Positions 20,289-27,796 of a DNA stretch of 64,000 bases are shown piece after piece. Every line of letters starts with the position of its first letter. The stretch's first letter is position 1. Below the pieces are notes generated by a model. That model ran no database searches. It saw only the letters and a list, made by a program, of their open reading frames with translations, and was not told where the DNA came from. Position numbers and translations under genes: made by a program. This DNA comes from Lysobacter enzymogenes (GTDB taxonomy: Bacteria > Pseudomonadota > Gammaproteobacteria > Xanthomonadales > Xanthomonadaceae). The stretch is taken from positions 5,883,019 to 5,947,018 of the forward strand of contig NZ_CP067395.1 in the NCBI RefSeq assembly GCF_017355525.1, given 5' to 3'.

Positions 20289-21325
20289 CAGCGCGCGCCG
20301 ACGATGCGCGGTTCGGGTTCGATCGCCACGCCGAAGCGCGCGCGTACCGATTCGGCGATGCGCCGGGCCAGATCGAGCAACTGCGCGCCGCTGGCGCCGC
20401 CGTGGTTGACCAGCACCAGCGCATGCGCGGCGGACACGCCGGCGTCGCCGTCGCGATGGCCCTTCCAGCCGCAGGCGTCGATCAGCCACGCGGCCGAGAG
20501 CTTGCGCGTGGCCTCGCCGTCGCCGCGGAACGCCGGCATCGACGGATGCTGCGCCAGCAAGGCCTCGGCCTGCGCCGCCGGCACGATCGGGTTCTTGAAG
20601 AAGCTGCCGGCGTTGCCGAGCACGGCCGGGTCGGGCAGTTTGCGCTGGCGGATCGCGATCACCGCCTCGGCGACCTGCGAAGGCGTCGGCGCGTGGATGC
20701 CGCGCGCGGCCAGTTCCTCGCCGATGCCGGCGTAGTCGAGCTTCGGCGCGGCACGGCGCGGCAGCGCGAACTCGACCGCGGTGATCAGGAAACGGTCGGC
20801 TTCGCGCTTGAACAGGCTGTCGCGGTAGGCGAACGCGCAGGCGGCGTTGTCGAAGCGGTGCCATTGCCCGGTCGCCGGCTCGTAGGCCTCGACCGCGTGC
20901 ACGAACTCGCGCACTTCCACGCCGTAGGCGCCGATGTTCTGGATCGGCGAGGCGCCGACGGTGCCCGGGATCAGGGCCAGGTTCTCGAGCCCGGCGTAGC
21001 CCTCGGCCAGGGTCTGCATGACGAAGCCGTGCCAGACCGTGCCGGCGTCGGCGCGCACGATCGCGCGTTCGCCGTCGCCGTCCAGCGCGCGCACCGCGCG
21101 GCCGCTGAGTTCGAGCACGGCGCCGTCGGGATCGCCGGCGAACAGCAGGTTGCTGCCGCCGCCGATCGCCAGCGCCAGCCCGTCGCGCAACGGCGGCGCG
21201 GCCAGCGCTTCGGGCAGGGCGTCGGCGCTGTCGACCGAGACCAGCCACGGCGCGCGCGCGGCGACGCCGAAGGTGTTGCGCGATTGCAGCGGCGCATCGC
21301 GCACGATGCGGACATTCGGGCTCAT
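20285..21325 (-). CDS. murB: UDP-N-acetylenolpyruvoylglucosamine reductase
   Basis: 346 residues, ATG at 21325. MurB is the NADPH/FAD enzyme that reduces enolpyruvyl-UDP-GlcNAc to UDP-MurNAc in the cytoplasm, the second committed step of peptidoglycan synthesis. The FAD-binding region shows LAIGGGSNLLF and LIPGTVGASPIQNIGAYG. The catalytic serine lies in GNAGSFFKNP. AYRDSLFK and the length match the type I (E. coli-like) enzyme. It follows pyrD on the same strand after about 70 bases and overlaps the transporter downstream. Confidence 0.96.
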   Translation of the reverse strand: MSPNVRIVRDAPLQSRNTFGVAARAPWLVSVDSADALPEALAAPPLRDGLALAIGGGSNLLFAGDPDGAVLELSGRAVRALDGDGERAIVRADAGTVWHGFVMQTLAEGYAGLENLALIPGTVGASPIQNIGAYGVEVREFVHAVEAYEPATGQWHRFDNAACAFAYRDSLFKREADRFLITAVEFALPRRAAPKLDYAGIGEELAARGIHAPTPSQVAEAVIAIRQRKLPDPAVLGNAGSFFKNPIVPAAQAEALLAQHPSMPAFRGDGEATRKLSAAWLIDACGWKGHRDGDAGVSAAHALVLVNHGGASGAQLLDLARRIAESVRARFGVAIEPEPRIVGARW

Positions 21326-21398
21326 GCGCGCTGGGACCGGGCGTTGGCGTGGGAAAGCGGAATGGCGGCGGCTCGGGGCGTTCGGCTAGGGCGACGGC

Positions 21399-22460
21399 TC
21401 AGATCTGCGGCGGCACGTGGCCGCGGCTCGGGGCTTCCTTGCGCCGGCGGATCGCGTCGACGCATTCGCCGATCAGCGCCGGGCCGCGGTAGACCAGGCC
21501 CGAATAGACCTGCACCAGGCTCGCGCCGGCGGCCATCTTGGCGGCCGCGTCGGCGCCTTCGAGGATGCCGCCGACGCCGATCATGGGAATGGTTTCCGGC
21601 AGCCGCGTGCGCATCTTGCGCAGCACCGCGGTGGCCTGGGCCAGCAGCGGCCGGCCCGACAGGCCGCCGGCCTCGCCCGCGTGCGGGCTGCCGTCGACGC
21701 CGTCGCGCGCGACCGTGGTGTTGGTGGCGATGACGCCGTCGACCTGCAGCTCGCTGAGCACGCGGCTGGCGGCTTCGATGTCGTCGTCGCTGAGGTCGGG
21801 CGCGATCTTGACCAGCATCGGCACGCGCCGGCGCTCGCGCGCGGCGAACTTCTCCTGCGCCTCGCGCAGGCTGCCGATCAGGCGGCGCAGCGACTGCTCC
21901 TCCTGCAATTCGCGCAGGCCGGCGGTGTTGGGCGAGGAGATGTTGACGGTGATGTAGTCGGCGAGCGGATAGACCCGTTCCAGGCAGTGCAGGTAATCGC
22001 GCTCGGCCTGTTCGTTCGGGGTGTCCTTGTTCTTGCCGATGTTGATGCCGAGCAGGCCGCCGCCGCGGCGGCGCGCCTTGGACACGTTGCGCACCAGCGC
22101 GTCGACGCCTTCGTTGTTGAAGCCCAGGCGGTTGATGACGGCCTGCTGCTCGGGCAGGCGGAACATGCGCGGGCGCGGATTGCCTTGCTGCGGGCGCGGA
22201 GTGACCGTGCCGACTTCGACGAAGCCGAAGCCCAGCGCCAGCAGCGCGTCGATGTGGGCGCCGTTCTTGTCCAGGCCGGCGGCGAGGCCGACCGGGTTGG
22301 GGAAGGTCAGGCCCAGGGTCTTGGTCGGCAGCGGCTTGGGCGCGCGCGCCACCAGCGGGTTGAGACCGCTGCGATAAGCGGTTTCCAGCGCCGTCAGGCC
22401 AAGGCCGTGGGCTCGTTCTGCGTCCAGTCCGAAAAGGAAGGGTCGGGCGAGGCTATACAC
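21399..22460 (-). CDS. pyrD: Dihydroorotate dehydrogenase (quinone), class 2
   Basis: 353 residues from a GTG ([19 protein letters not shown]). The N-terminal helices that dock to the inner membrane and quinone are present, marking the class 2 enzyme. FMN-binding and catalytic motifs include [40 protein letters not shown], the catalytic serine in [13 protein letters not shown], and IGVGGI near the end. It oxidises dihydroorotate to orotate in pyrimidine synthesis. It is probably the first gene of a pyrD-murB-transporter transcript. Confidence 0.96.
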   Translation of the reverse strand: MYSLARPFLFGLDAERAHGLGLTALETAYRSGLNPLVARAPKPLPTKTLGLTFPNPVGLAAGLDKNGAHIDALLALGFGFVEVGTVTPRPQQGNPRPRMFRLPEQQAVINRLGFNNEGVDALVRNVSKARRRGGGLLGINIGKNKDTPNEQAERDYLHCLERVYPLADYITVNISSPNTAGLRELQEEQSLRRLIGSLREAQEKFAARERRRVPMLVKIAPDLSDDDIEAASRVLSELQVDGVIATNTTVARDGVDGSPHAGEAGGLSGRPLLAQATAVLRKMRTRLPETIPMIGVGGILEGADAAAKMAAGASLVQVYSGLVYRGPALIGECVDAIRRRKEAPSRGHVPPQI

Positions 22461-22752
22461 GAGTTCGGCGGGGACGGCTCGGGCGGGGGACGCCGATTAT
22501 CGCCCAATCGGCGCCGCTCGGGCGAGCGCGATGTGCGGGGAGGCCGCCAAATCGTTCATGCCGCGATGGGATCGAAGCCGGGGTAGAAGTTTTCGCCGGC
22601 TTGCGCGGTGTCGACGCCCGGACGCGATGTCCTGAAGCCCTCTCCCGCTTGCGGGGTGAGGGGCTGCGCTTGCGAGCCATTGGCTCGCGCAGCACCGAAC
22701 GCCCGAACGCTATGCGTTCGGGCCGGGGCGGGTTTGGGGTGAGGGCCGGGCT
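22461..22752. repeat. Intergenic region with REP-like dyads
   Basis: No gene supported. It contains CTCTCCCGCTTGCGGGGTGA (22641-22660 region) matched by GGTTTGGGGTGAGGG further on, and a 9-bp perfect hairpin CCCGAACGC / GCGTTCGGG (22702-22722). The arrangement resembles REP-type elements and separates pyrD from the cysteine-rich protein array. Confidence 0.5.
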
Positions 22753-23034
22753 TCAGCGCGCCTCCGGCGCCGGACAATCCAGTGGCCGCATGCAGCTGCT
22801 GTAGCGATTGTCGCAGCCCTGCGCCTGCGTCGGCGACTCGGCATGCAGCAGGCAGCTCTCCCATTCGATGCGGCAACGCTCGCACTGCTCGACCTGGGCG
22901 GTCGCGGTCAGCGCGGCGGCGAAGCCGAACACGCCGAGGGCGACGGCGCCCAGGCGCAAGCGGCGGCGCGAGCGCGCTTGCGCGGCATGCGGATCGGCGG
23001 CGGGCGAAGTATTCGACAACGGGCGAAGATTCAT
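22753..23034 (-). CDS. Small exported six-cysteine protein, array member 1 (divergent)
   Basis: 93 residues. The arginine-rich n-region (ARSRRRLRLG) and hydrophobic core (AVALGVFGFAAALTATAQ) are nearly superimposable on the other four members. The mature part is about 50 residues with six cysteines spaced C-x2-C-x6-C-x11-C-x6-C-x5-C. Unlike the others it has WESC instead of YYxCR. It shares the promoter and hairpin leader found before the genes at 24443 and 24832. Probably periplasmic or secreted and disulfide-bonded; function unknown. I know no characterised family with this pattern. Confidence 0.7.
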   Translation of the reverse strand: MNLRPLSNTSPAADPHAAQARSRRRLRLGAVALGVFGFAAALTATAQVEQCERCRIEWESCLLHAESPTQAQGCDNRYSSCMRPLDCPAPEAR

Positions 23035-23055
23035 TCGATGCGTCCTGTGCGTGGC

Positions 23056-23082
23056 GCCAGTCCTTCTGGCCGGGCCACGCTA
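23056..23082 (-). promoter_or_regulatory. Conserved -10 box and 5' hairpin leader (array member 1)
   Basis: On the minus strand TAGCGT (23082-23077) is followed after six bases by the hairpin GCCAGAAGGACTGGC (23070-23056). Spacing and stem are identical in the leaders at 24692-24718 and 25073-25099. Transcription would start at or just before the hairpin, leaving it at the mRNA 5' end. Confidence 0.55.
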
Positions 23083-23128
23083 GAGGCCGCCGGCCGCGCC
23101 CGGCAAGCCGCATCGCAGCATGCCGCGC

Positions 23129-23425
23129 TCAGTAGTGCTGCTGGCCGAGAAACGCCAGGATCGCGGCGAGTCCGCCGAAGAAAACCACGATCGCGATCAC
23201 GCTGAGCACGGCGATGATGACCGAGGCCCAGCCGAGCACCAGGCCGGCGATGGCCAGGCCGTCGCCGTCGAGGCGGTCGGGCGCGCGGCGGATCTGCGAA
23301 CGGGCCATGTGGCCGCTGACGATCGCCGCGAGGCTGCCGAGGAACGGCAGCAGGGTCCAGCCGAGCACGCCGGCGACGAGGCTGAAGATGGCGGTGCCGC
23401 TGGTCTGGCGAACGGGGCTTTGCAT
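23129..23425 (-). CDS. DUF4190-like small membrane protein
   Basis: 98 residues from ATG 23425. It has two long hydrophobic segments (SLVAGVLGWTLLPFLGSLAAIVSGHMA and VLGWASVIIAVLSVIAIVVFF) separated by the characteristic GHMARSQIRRAPDRLDGDGLAIAGL. This GH.A...I......GxGxAxAG pattern is that of DUF4190 proteins of unknown function. It interrupts the cysteine-rich array and lacks the shared leader, so a functional link is uncertain. Confidence 0.8.
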   Translation of the reverse strand: MQSPVRQTSGTAIFSLVAGVLGWTLLPFLGSLAAIVSGHMARSQIRRAPDRLDGDGLAIAGLVLGWASVIIAVLSVIAIVVFFGGLAAILAFLGQQHY

Positions 23426-23680
23426 GGGGCGTTCCTGCGCGAAGTGATAGCTGTCACAGCATACGACGCGTCGGTACGCGGCGGCCAATGCGGGTTGGCG
23501 TCTGGAATGCGGTTGCGCGTGCGTCCGCTTGCGTCGGGACGAGCCTGCGTCGGCGCACGCATTCGTCGGCGCGCGGTTGCGCCGGCGCATGGCTGGGTCC
23601 GCGCGAGGTCGCGCCCAAGCGCGCTGACCGGCGCACGCGTCGCCTGCACTTGCGCCTGCATGCGCTGCGCCTGCATGTGC

Positions 23681-23716
23681 GCACGGGCCCGCGGATGCGC
23701 GTCCGCGGGCCCGTGC
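23681..23716 (-). terminator. Strong GC-rich hairpin after array member 2
   Basis: GCACGGGCCCGCGGA and its exact complement form a 15-bp stem with a six-base loop, 19 bases beyond the stop of the gene at 23735. There is no T tract. The core GGCCCGCGGAT recurs in the hairpin after the gene at 24832, which suggests a common 3'-end element. Confidence 0.55.
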
Positions 23717-23734
23717 CGGCATCGCGCCGGGCGA

Positions 23735-23971
23735 TCAGATGTCCGGCGGGAAGCTCAGCGGGCAGCCGTTGGCCCGTTCGCAATCCCAGAACGGATTGGC
23801 GCAGCTGTCGAAATCGCCGCCGGCGTTGCGGCAGGCGTAGTAGTCGTTCAAGCACTGGCCGCAGTTCGGGAAACCGGCGCTGGCGGTCAGCGCGGTGGCG
23901 AAGCCGAACACGGCCAGGGCCAGCGTGCCCAGGCGCAGGCCCAGGCGCGGAGTGCGGGTACGGACGTTCAT
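23735..23971 (-). CDS. Small exported six-cysteine protein, array member 2
   Basis: 78 residues; ATG at 23971 has a near-perfect AGGAGGT six bases upstream. A Sec signal peptide (LGTLALAVFGFATALTASA/G) is followed by a mature peptide of about 46 residues: NCGQCLNDYYACR, then C, WDC and C. Six cysteines suggest three disulfides. The CxxC...YYxCR core is shared with the genes at 24084, 24443 and 24832. It ends with an acidic PPDI tail. No recognised family; likely periplasmic or extracellular. Confidence 0.75.
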   Translation of the reverse strand: MNVRTRTPRLGLRLGTLALAVFGFATALTASAGFPNCGQCLNDYYACRNAGGDFDSCANPFWDCERANGCPLSFPPDI

Positions 23972-24046
23972 GAGACCTCCTATGTCGTGACGAGGCAGAT
24001 CGCGACGGCGACTGCCGGGATGCAACGGCGGGTACAGCGCGGTGCG

Positions 24047-24078
24047 CGCGGCCGGCGGCGGACGCGTCGCCGGCCGCG
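24047..24078 (-). terminator. GC-rich hairpin after array member 3
   Basis: CGCGGCCGGCG and its exact complement form an 11-bp stem with a ten-base loop, six bases beyond the stop codon of the gene at 24084. No T tract; possibly an mRNA-stabilising or factor-dependent end. Confidence 0.45.
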
Positions 24079-24083
24079 GATGC

Positions 24084-24320
24084 TTACGGATCGATCTGCG
24101 GCGGTTCCTCGCGCGCGCAGCGATAGACCTGCTGGCAGAAATACAGGTCGTTGACGCAGGAGTCGTGGTCGAAGCCGCTGGCGCGGCAGGCGTAATAGCC
24201 GTCCATGCAGCGCTGGCAGTCCTGCCCTGCAGCGGTGGCGGTAAGCGCGGCAGCGAAGGCGAACGCGGCGAAGGCGAGCGCGCTCAGGCGCGAGCGGGTG
24301 AACGAGGGACGCAGAGGCAT
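24084..24320 (-). CDS. Small exported six-cysteine protein, array member 3
   Basis: 78 residues from ATG 24320, with AGGAAG six to seven bases upstream. The signal peptide (RLSALAFAAFAFAAALTATAAG) precedes DCQRCMDGYYACR, then C, YFC and C, ending EEPPQIDP. Length, cysteine spacing and the PP-acid tail match its neighbours. Its leader lacks the GCCAG/CTGGC hairpin but keeps a CCTCGCCACA block resembling part of the leader of member 2. Confidence 0.75.
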   Translation of the reverse strand: MPLRPSFTRSRLSALAFAAFAFAAALTATAAGQDCQRCMDGYYACRASGFDHDSCVNDLYFCQQVYRCAREEPPQIDP

Positions 24321-24442
24321 GACTTCTTCCTGAGGTCGTATGTGGCGAGGGTGTGGGGCGTCGCTGCCGCATGCGCCGCCGTCGCGCGCATTGCGATGGC
24401 GAGCCGTCCGCGAATGCGGCGACCGCGGTCGCGCGCGGGGAG

Positions 24443-24673
24443 TTACGGCGGCGGCAGGCCGACCGGGCAGCCGCCGTCCATCTGGCAGTTCATGAAATTG
24501 TTCGAGCAGGTGCCGTAATCGTTGCCGCTGTAGTCGCGGCAGTAGTAATAGTCCTGCACGCAATGCAGGCACTGCGGCGGTTCGGCGCCGGCCGACAGCG
24601 CGGCGCCGAGGCCGAACGCGGCCACGGCGAAGGCGATCAGGCGCGCGCGGTTGCTACGGTTCCTTGTGTCCAC
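24443..24673 (-). CDS. Small exported six-cysteine protein, array member 4
   Basis: 76 residues from a GTG with GGAGGG seven bases upstream. The signal peptide (LIAFAVAAFGLGAALSAGA/E) precedes QCLHCVQDYYYCR, then TC, MNC and GC, ending LPPP. Mature part about 46 residues with three putative disulfides. It is preceded by the conserved promoter and hairpin leader (24692-24718). Confidence 0.75.
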   Translation of the reverse strand: MDTRNRSNRARLIAFAVAAFGLGAALSAGAEPPQCLHCVQDYYYCRDYSGNDYGTCSNNFMNCQMDGGCPVGLPPP

Positions 24674-24691
24674 AAGCGTCCCTCCTGTGTC

Positions 24692-24718
24692 GCCAGTCCG
24701 TCTGGCCCGGCCATCCTA
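24692..24718 (-). promoter_or_regulatory. Conserved -10 box and 5' hairpin leader (array member 4)
   Basis: TAGGAT (24718-24713) then, six bases later, GCCAGACGGACTGGC (24706-24692), a 5-bp stem. The loop position that varies among the three copies is outside the stem, so the pairing is conserved. Confidence 0.55.
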
Positions 24719-24780
24719 GGCGCGCGCACGCGGCGGTATCGATATCGGCGTCGCGGTCCGCGCACGGCGGCGACGCGAAC

Positions 24781-24806
24781 GGCCCGCGGATTCGCATCCG
24801 CGGGCC
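24781..24806 (-). terminator. GC-rich hairpin after array member 5
   Basis: GGCCCGCGGAT and its exact complement form an 11-bp stem with TCGC loop, 25 bases past the stop of the gene at 24832. The stem sequence matches that of the hairpin at 23681-23716. Confidence 0.5.
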
Positions 24807-24831
24807 GCGGCGTCGACGTTCGCGCGCGGAT

Positions 24832-25050
24832 TCAGTCCGGCGGGAAGGTCGGCTCGCAGCGATTGTCGATCTGGCACTGGAACAACTGGTCCATGCAACT
24901 GGGCTGCGCGTCGGGGGTGTTGTCCCGGCACTGGTAATAGCCCTGCAGGCAGTAGTCGCAGTTCGGCAGGCCGGCCGACGCGGTCAGCGCGGCGGAAAAA
25001 CCGAATACGCCCAGGGCCACTGCGGTCAAACGGAACATGCGGCGTGACAT
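24832..25050 (-). CDS. Small exported six-cysteine protein, array member 5
   Basis: 72 residues from ATG 25050. The signal peptide (LTAVALGVFGFSAALTASA/G) precedes NCDYCLQGYYQCR, then SC, FQC and RC, ending TFPPD. This is the first gene of the array in reading direction, and its leader (25073-25099) carries the promoter and hairpin shared with members 1 and 4. Function unknown. Confidence 0.75.
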   Translation of the reverse strand: MSRRMFRLTAVALGVFGFSAALTASAGLPNCDYCLQGYYQCRDNTPDAQPSCMDQLFQCQIDNRCEPTFPPD

Positions 25051-25072
25051 CGCGAACGCTCCTTTTCCTGTC

Positions 25073-25099
25073 GCCAGTCCATCTGGCCCGTCGATGCTA
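25073..25099 (-). promoter_or_regulatory. Conserved -10 box and 5' hairpin leader (array member 5)
   Basis: TAGCAT (25099-25094), six bases, then GCCAGATGGACTGGC (25087-25073), followed by GACAGGAAAAGGAG before the ATG. TGACCC about 18 bases upstream of the -10 is a weak -35 candidate. Confidence 0.55.
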
Positions 25100-25338
25100 G
25101 GCGCGCGCGGGCGTCCGGGTCATGTGCGGCCGCGGCGGAATTCACGCGGAGGATCACAGAACGCGGAGCCCGCTGCGGAGCGGCAGGCGTCGCGGCGGAT
25201 GGGCCGTCCCCTCCTGAGGCGATGCCGCACGTACGGTCGGTAAATCGCGCGGCGAATTCGGCGGTTTCGCGTGCGCGAATTTCGGGCCGACCTGGCAACG
25301 CCGCAACCGCGCGAGCCGTTCGCCGCGCCAAACGCAAC

Positions 25339-25362
25339 GAGGCGGCCGTCGCCGGCCGCCTC
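25339..25362 (-). terminator. Hairpin downstream of the aldehyde dehydrogenase gene
   Basis: GAGGCGGCCG / CGGCCGCCTC, a 10-bp perfect stem with a four-base loop, 40 bases after the stop. The following tract (GTTGCGTTTGG) is only weakly T-rich. The remaining 25103-25338 has no supported gene. Confidence 0.55.
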
Positions 25363-25401
25363 GCAGGTGTTTCGCACGAACCGCGCCGCAGCGCGACGCG
25401 A

Positions 25402-26934
25402 TTACAGATCGAACTTGATGCCCTGGGCCAGCGGCAGCGCGTCGGAGTAGTTGATCGTGTTGGTCTGGCGGCGCATGTAGGCGCGCCATGCGTCCGAACC
25501 CGACTCGCGGCCGCCGCCGGTTTCCTTCTCGCCGCCGAACGCGCCGCCGATCTCGGCGCCGGAGGTGCCGATGTTGACGTTGGCGATGCCGCAGTCCGAA
25601 CCGGCCGCCGACAGGAACGCTTCGGCCGCCTTGAGATTCGCGGTGAAGATCGACGAGGACAGGCCCTGCGGCACGTCGTTCTGCAACTCGATGGCGTCTT
25701 CGAGCTTGCTGAACTTCATCACGTACAGGATCGGCGCGAAGGTTTCGGTCTGCACGACTTCGGCGTCGTTGCTCAGGCCGGTGACGATCGCCGGCAGCAC
25801 GAAGTTGCCCTTGCGGTCGATGCGCTCGCCGCCGGTCTCGACCTTGCCGCCGCTGGCCTTGGCCTTGGCGATCGCGTCCAGATACGCCTGCACGCCGTCC
25901 TGGCTGTTGAGCGGGCCCATCAGGTTGGCCGGGTCGGTCGGGTCGCCGATCTTCTTCTCGACCTGCTTGTACGCGGCGATCAGCTTGGCCAGCACGTCGT
26001 CAAAGATCGACTCGTGCACGAACAGGCGGCGGGTGGTGGTGCAGCGCTGGCCGGCGGTGCCGACCGCGCCGAACGCGATCGCCGGAATCGCCAGCTTCAG
26101 GTCGGCGCTGGCGTCGACGATGATCGCGTTGTTGCCGCCGAGTTCCAGCAGCGAACGGCCCATGCGGCGGGCGACGCGCTCGCCGACCTGGCGGCCGACC
26201 TTGGTCGAACCGGTGAAGCTGACCAGGCCGATGCGCTTGTCGTCGACGAAGTTCGAGGCCAGCTCGGTGCCGGCGTCGTTGAACAGGAAGAACAGATCGG
26301 GGAAGCCGCCGGCGCGCAGCGCCTCGTTGCAGATCTTCATCGACGCGATCGCCGACAGCGGGGTCTTCGGCGAGGGCTTCCAGATGGTGATGTCGCCGCA
26401 GATCGCCGCGATGAAGCTGTTCCAGGCCCACACCGCGACCGGGAAGTTGAACGCCGAGATCACGCCGACGAGGCCGAGCGGATGCCACTGCTCGTACATG
26501 CGGTGGCCGGGACGCTCGGAGTGCATGGTCAGGCCGTACAGCTGGCGCGACAGACCGACGGCGAAATCGCCGATGTCGATCATCTCCTGCACTTCGCCGT
26601 CGCCCTCGGGCTTGGACTTGCCCATCTCCAGCGCGACCAGCGAACCCAGCGCGTCCTTGTGCTTGCGCAGCGCGTCGCTGCACAGGCGGATCGCTTCGCC
26701 GCGGCGCGGCGCCGGGGTGGTGCGCCAAACCGCGAACGCGGCCTGGGCGCGGGCGACGATGGTGTCGTAGTCGGCCTGCGACGAGGCCTGCACGCGCGCC
26801 AGCACTTCGCCGTCGGTGGGATTGACGGGTTCCAGCACGCCGGCGTCGGCGGTCTTGGACCATTCGCCGTGGCCGAGGTAGGTGCCGGACTCGTTGTCTT
26901 TGAGTCCCAGGGCGGCGAGAACGGGGTGGGTCAT
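25402..26934 (-). CDS. amaB: Piperideine-6-carboxylate / aminoadipate-semialdehyde dehydrogenase (ALDH7 family)
   Basis: 510 residues from ATG 26934 ([14 protein letters not shown]). An NAD-dependent aldehyde dehydrogenase with the Rossmann-site [13 protein letters not shown], the catalytic glutamate in LLELGGNNA and the nucleophilic cysteine in [12 protein letters not shown]. The opening block [12 protein letters not shown] and the terminal [20 protein letters not shown] are typical of ALDH7 (antiquitin/AmaB), which oxidises the lysine-derived semialdehyde to 2-aminoadipate. It stands alone. An upstream extension of the frame to 27099 is proline/arginine-rich and runs into the tRNA, so I excluded it. 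Confidence 0.88.
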   Translation of the reverse strand: MTHPVLAALGLKDNESGTYLGHGEWSKTADAGVLEPVNPTDGEVLARVQASSQADYDTIVARAQAAFAVWRTTPAPRRGEAIRLCSDALRKHKDALGSLVALEMGKSKPEGDGEVQEMIDIGDFAVGLSRQLYGLTMHSERPGHRMYEQWHPLGLVGVISAFNFPVAVWAWNSFIAAICGDITIWKPSPKTPLSAIASMKICNEALRAGGFPDLFFLFNDAGTELASNFVDDKRIGLVSFTGSTKVGRQVGERVARRMGRSLLELGGNNAIIVDASADLKLAIPAIAFGAVGTAGQRCTTTRRLFVHESIFDDVLAKLIAAYKQVEKKIGDPTDPANLMGPLNSQDGVQAYLDAIAKAKASGGKVETGGERIDRKGNFVLPAIVTGLSNDAEVVQTETFAPILYVMKFSKLEDAIELQNDVPQGLSSSIFTANLKAAEAFLSAAGSDCGIANVNIGTSGAEIGGAFGGEKETGGGRESGSDAWRAYMRRQTNTINYSDALPLAQGIKFDL

Positions 26935-27084
26935 ACCGAAAGCTCCAGGTGGTGGCACGCCGGGGGGCGTGGCGCTTGGGTGAGGCGGGAAGGGAAAGGC
27001 GGGATAGGAGAGCGGGGTTGGGGAACTGCGGCGCGCGCGGAAGCGGCGCGACTCGCGCGCCATCGGGCGCGCTGCGGTGATGGG

Positions 27085-27161
27085 TGGCGACCCCGACACG
27101 ATTCGAACGTGTGACCTTCCCCTTAGGAGGGGGATGCTCTATCCAGCTGAGCTACGGGGCC
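27085..27161 (-). tRNA. tRNA-Arg (anticodon CCT)
   Basis: 77 nt including an encoded CCA. The acceptor GGCCCCG pairs with CGGGGTC, with one G-U. The D arm contains AGCTCAGCTGGATAGAGC, the anticodon loop is CTCCTAA with anticodon CCT (codon AGG), and the T arm has the standard GTTCGAATC. Cloverleaf judged by eye. No integration signs next to it. Confidence 0.96.
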
Positions 27162-27796
27162 GGCTTTTTGAATCAATGGCTTATGCGGGTTCTCCGGGAG
27201 CCGGGCGGTTCCGGAGCCGGTCCGGTCCGTGCCGGGATGCGGCGCGGCGCCATCCGCCTATTGTAGCCACGAGCGGCGATCCGAGGTCAGGGGCCGCGCC
27301 GCCGGCCTGGGCGCAAGCCGCTGGGCCGAGCCAGACCGCTGGTGCGATCGCAAGAAGAAGCAGGAGCGGACGTTTTGTCCACGCGGCCGGGGAACGGCCC
27401 GGCGCCGGATGCCGGCGTCGCGGCGCCACTGCAATCCAGCGCCGCGCTGCCGCGGCGGCCGCGGCGCGTGGCGACGGTTCGACCCGGAGGTGATGCCGTT
27501 GGCCGGTCGATGACCGCCGCAGGTCAGGCCAATGGCGCTTTTACGTACGAAGAATGCGTACAAATTGCGCAAATCGGTGACCGGAATCGCATTTGTTCCG
27601 CGTTACACGGGAGATACATCTGGGATTTCCAGACAGCAAGGCGTCCGGACGGCCGATCCAGAGGGGGACGGTCGTGGACGTGGCGCGGGGTCGGGCGTTG
27701 CGCCCGTCCGCGCATTCGGGGCGCGCGTCGTGGGCAGGCGTCGCCAGAGGCAATGGGATGACCGGAACGCCGAGCGGCGATCCGTCAGGGGACAAC
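27162..27796. other. Intergenic region between divergent tRNA-Arg and autotransporter genes
   Basis: 635 bases without a supported gene. The segment 27530-27610 is less GC-rich than its surroundings and probably holds the autotransporter promoter, but no clear hexamer pair was found. Open frames here are GC-bias artefacts. Confidence 0.4.

Noticed and set aside
22753..25050. RiPP (lanthipeptide/sactipeptide) cluster
   Set aside because: The precursor-like genes have ordinary Sec signal peptides, and there is no modification enzyme or peptidase-ABC exporter nearby.
27085..27161. Integration site at tRNA-Arg
   Set aside because: Flanking genes are ordinary chromosomal ones and no phage or integrase sequence adjoins it.
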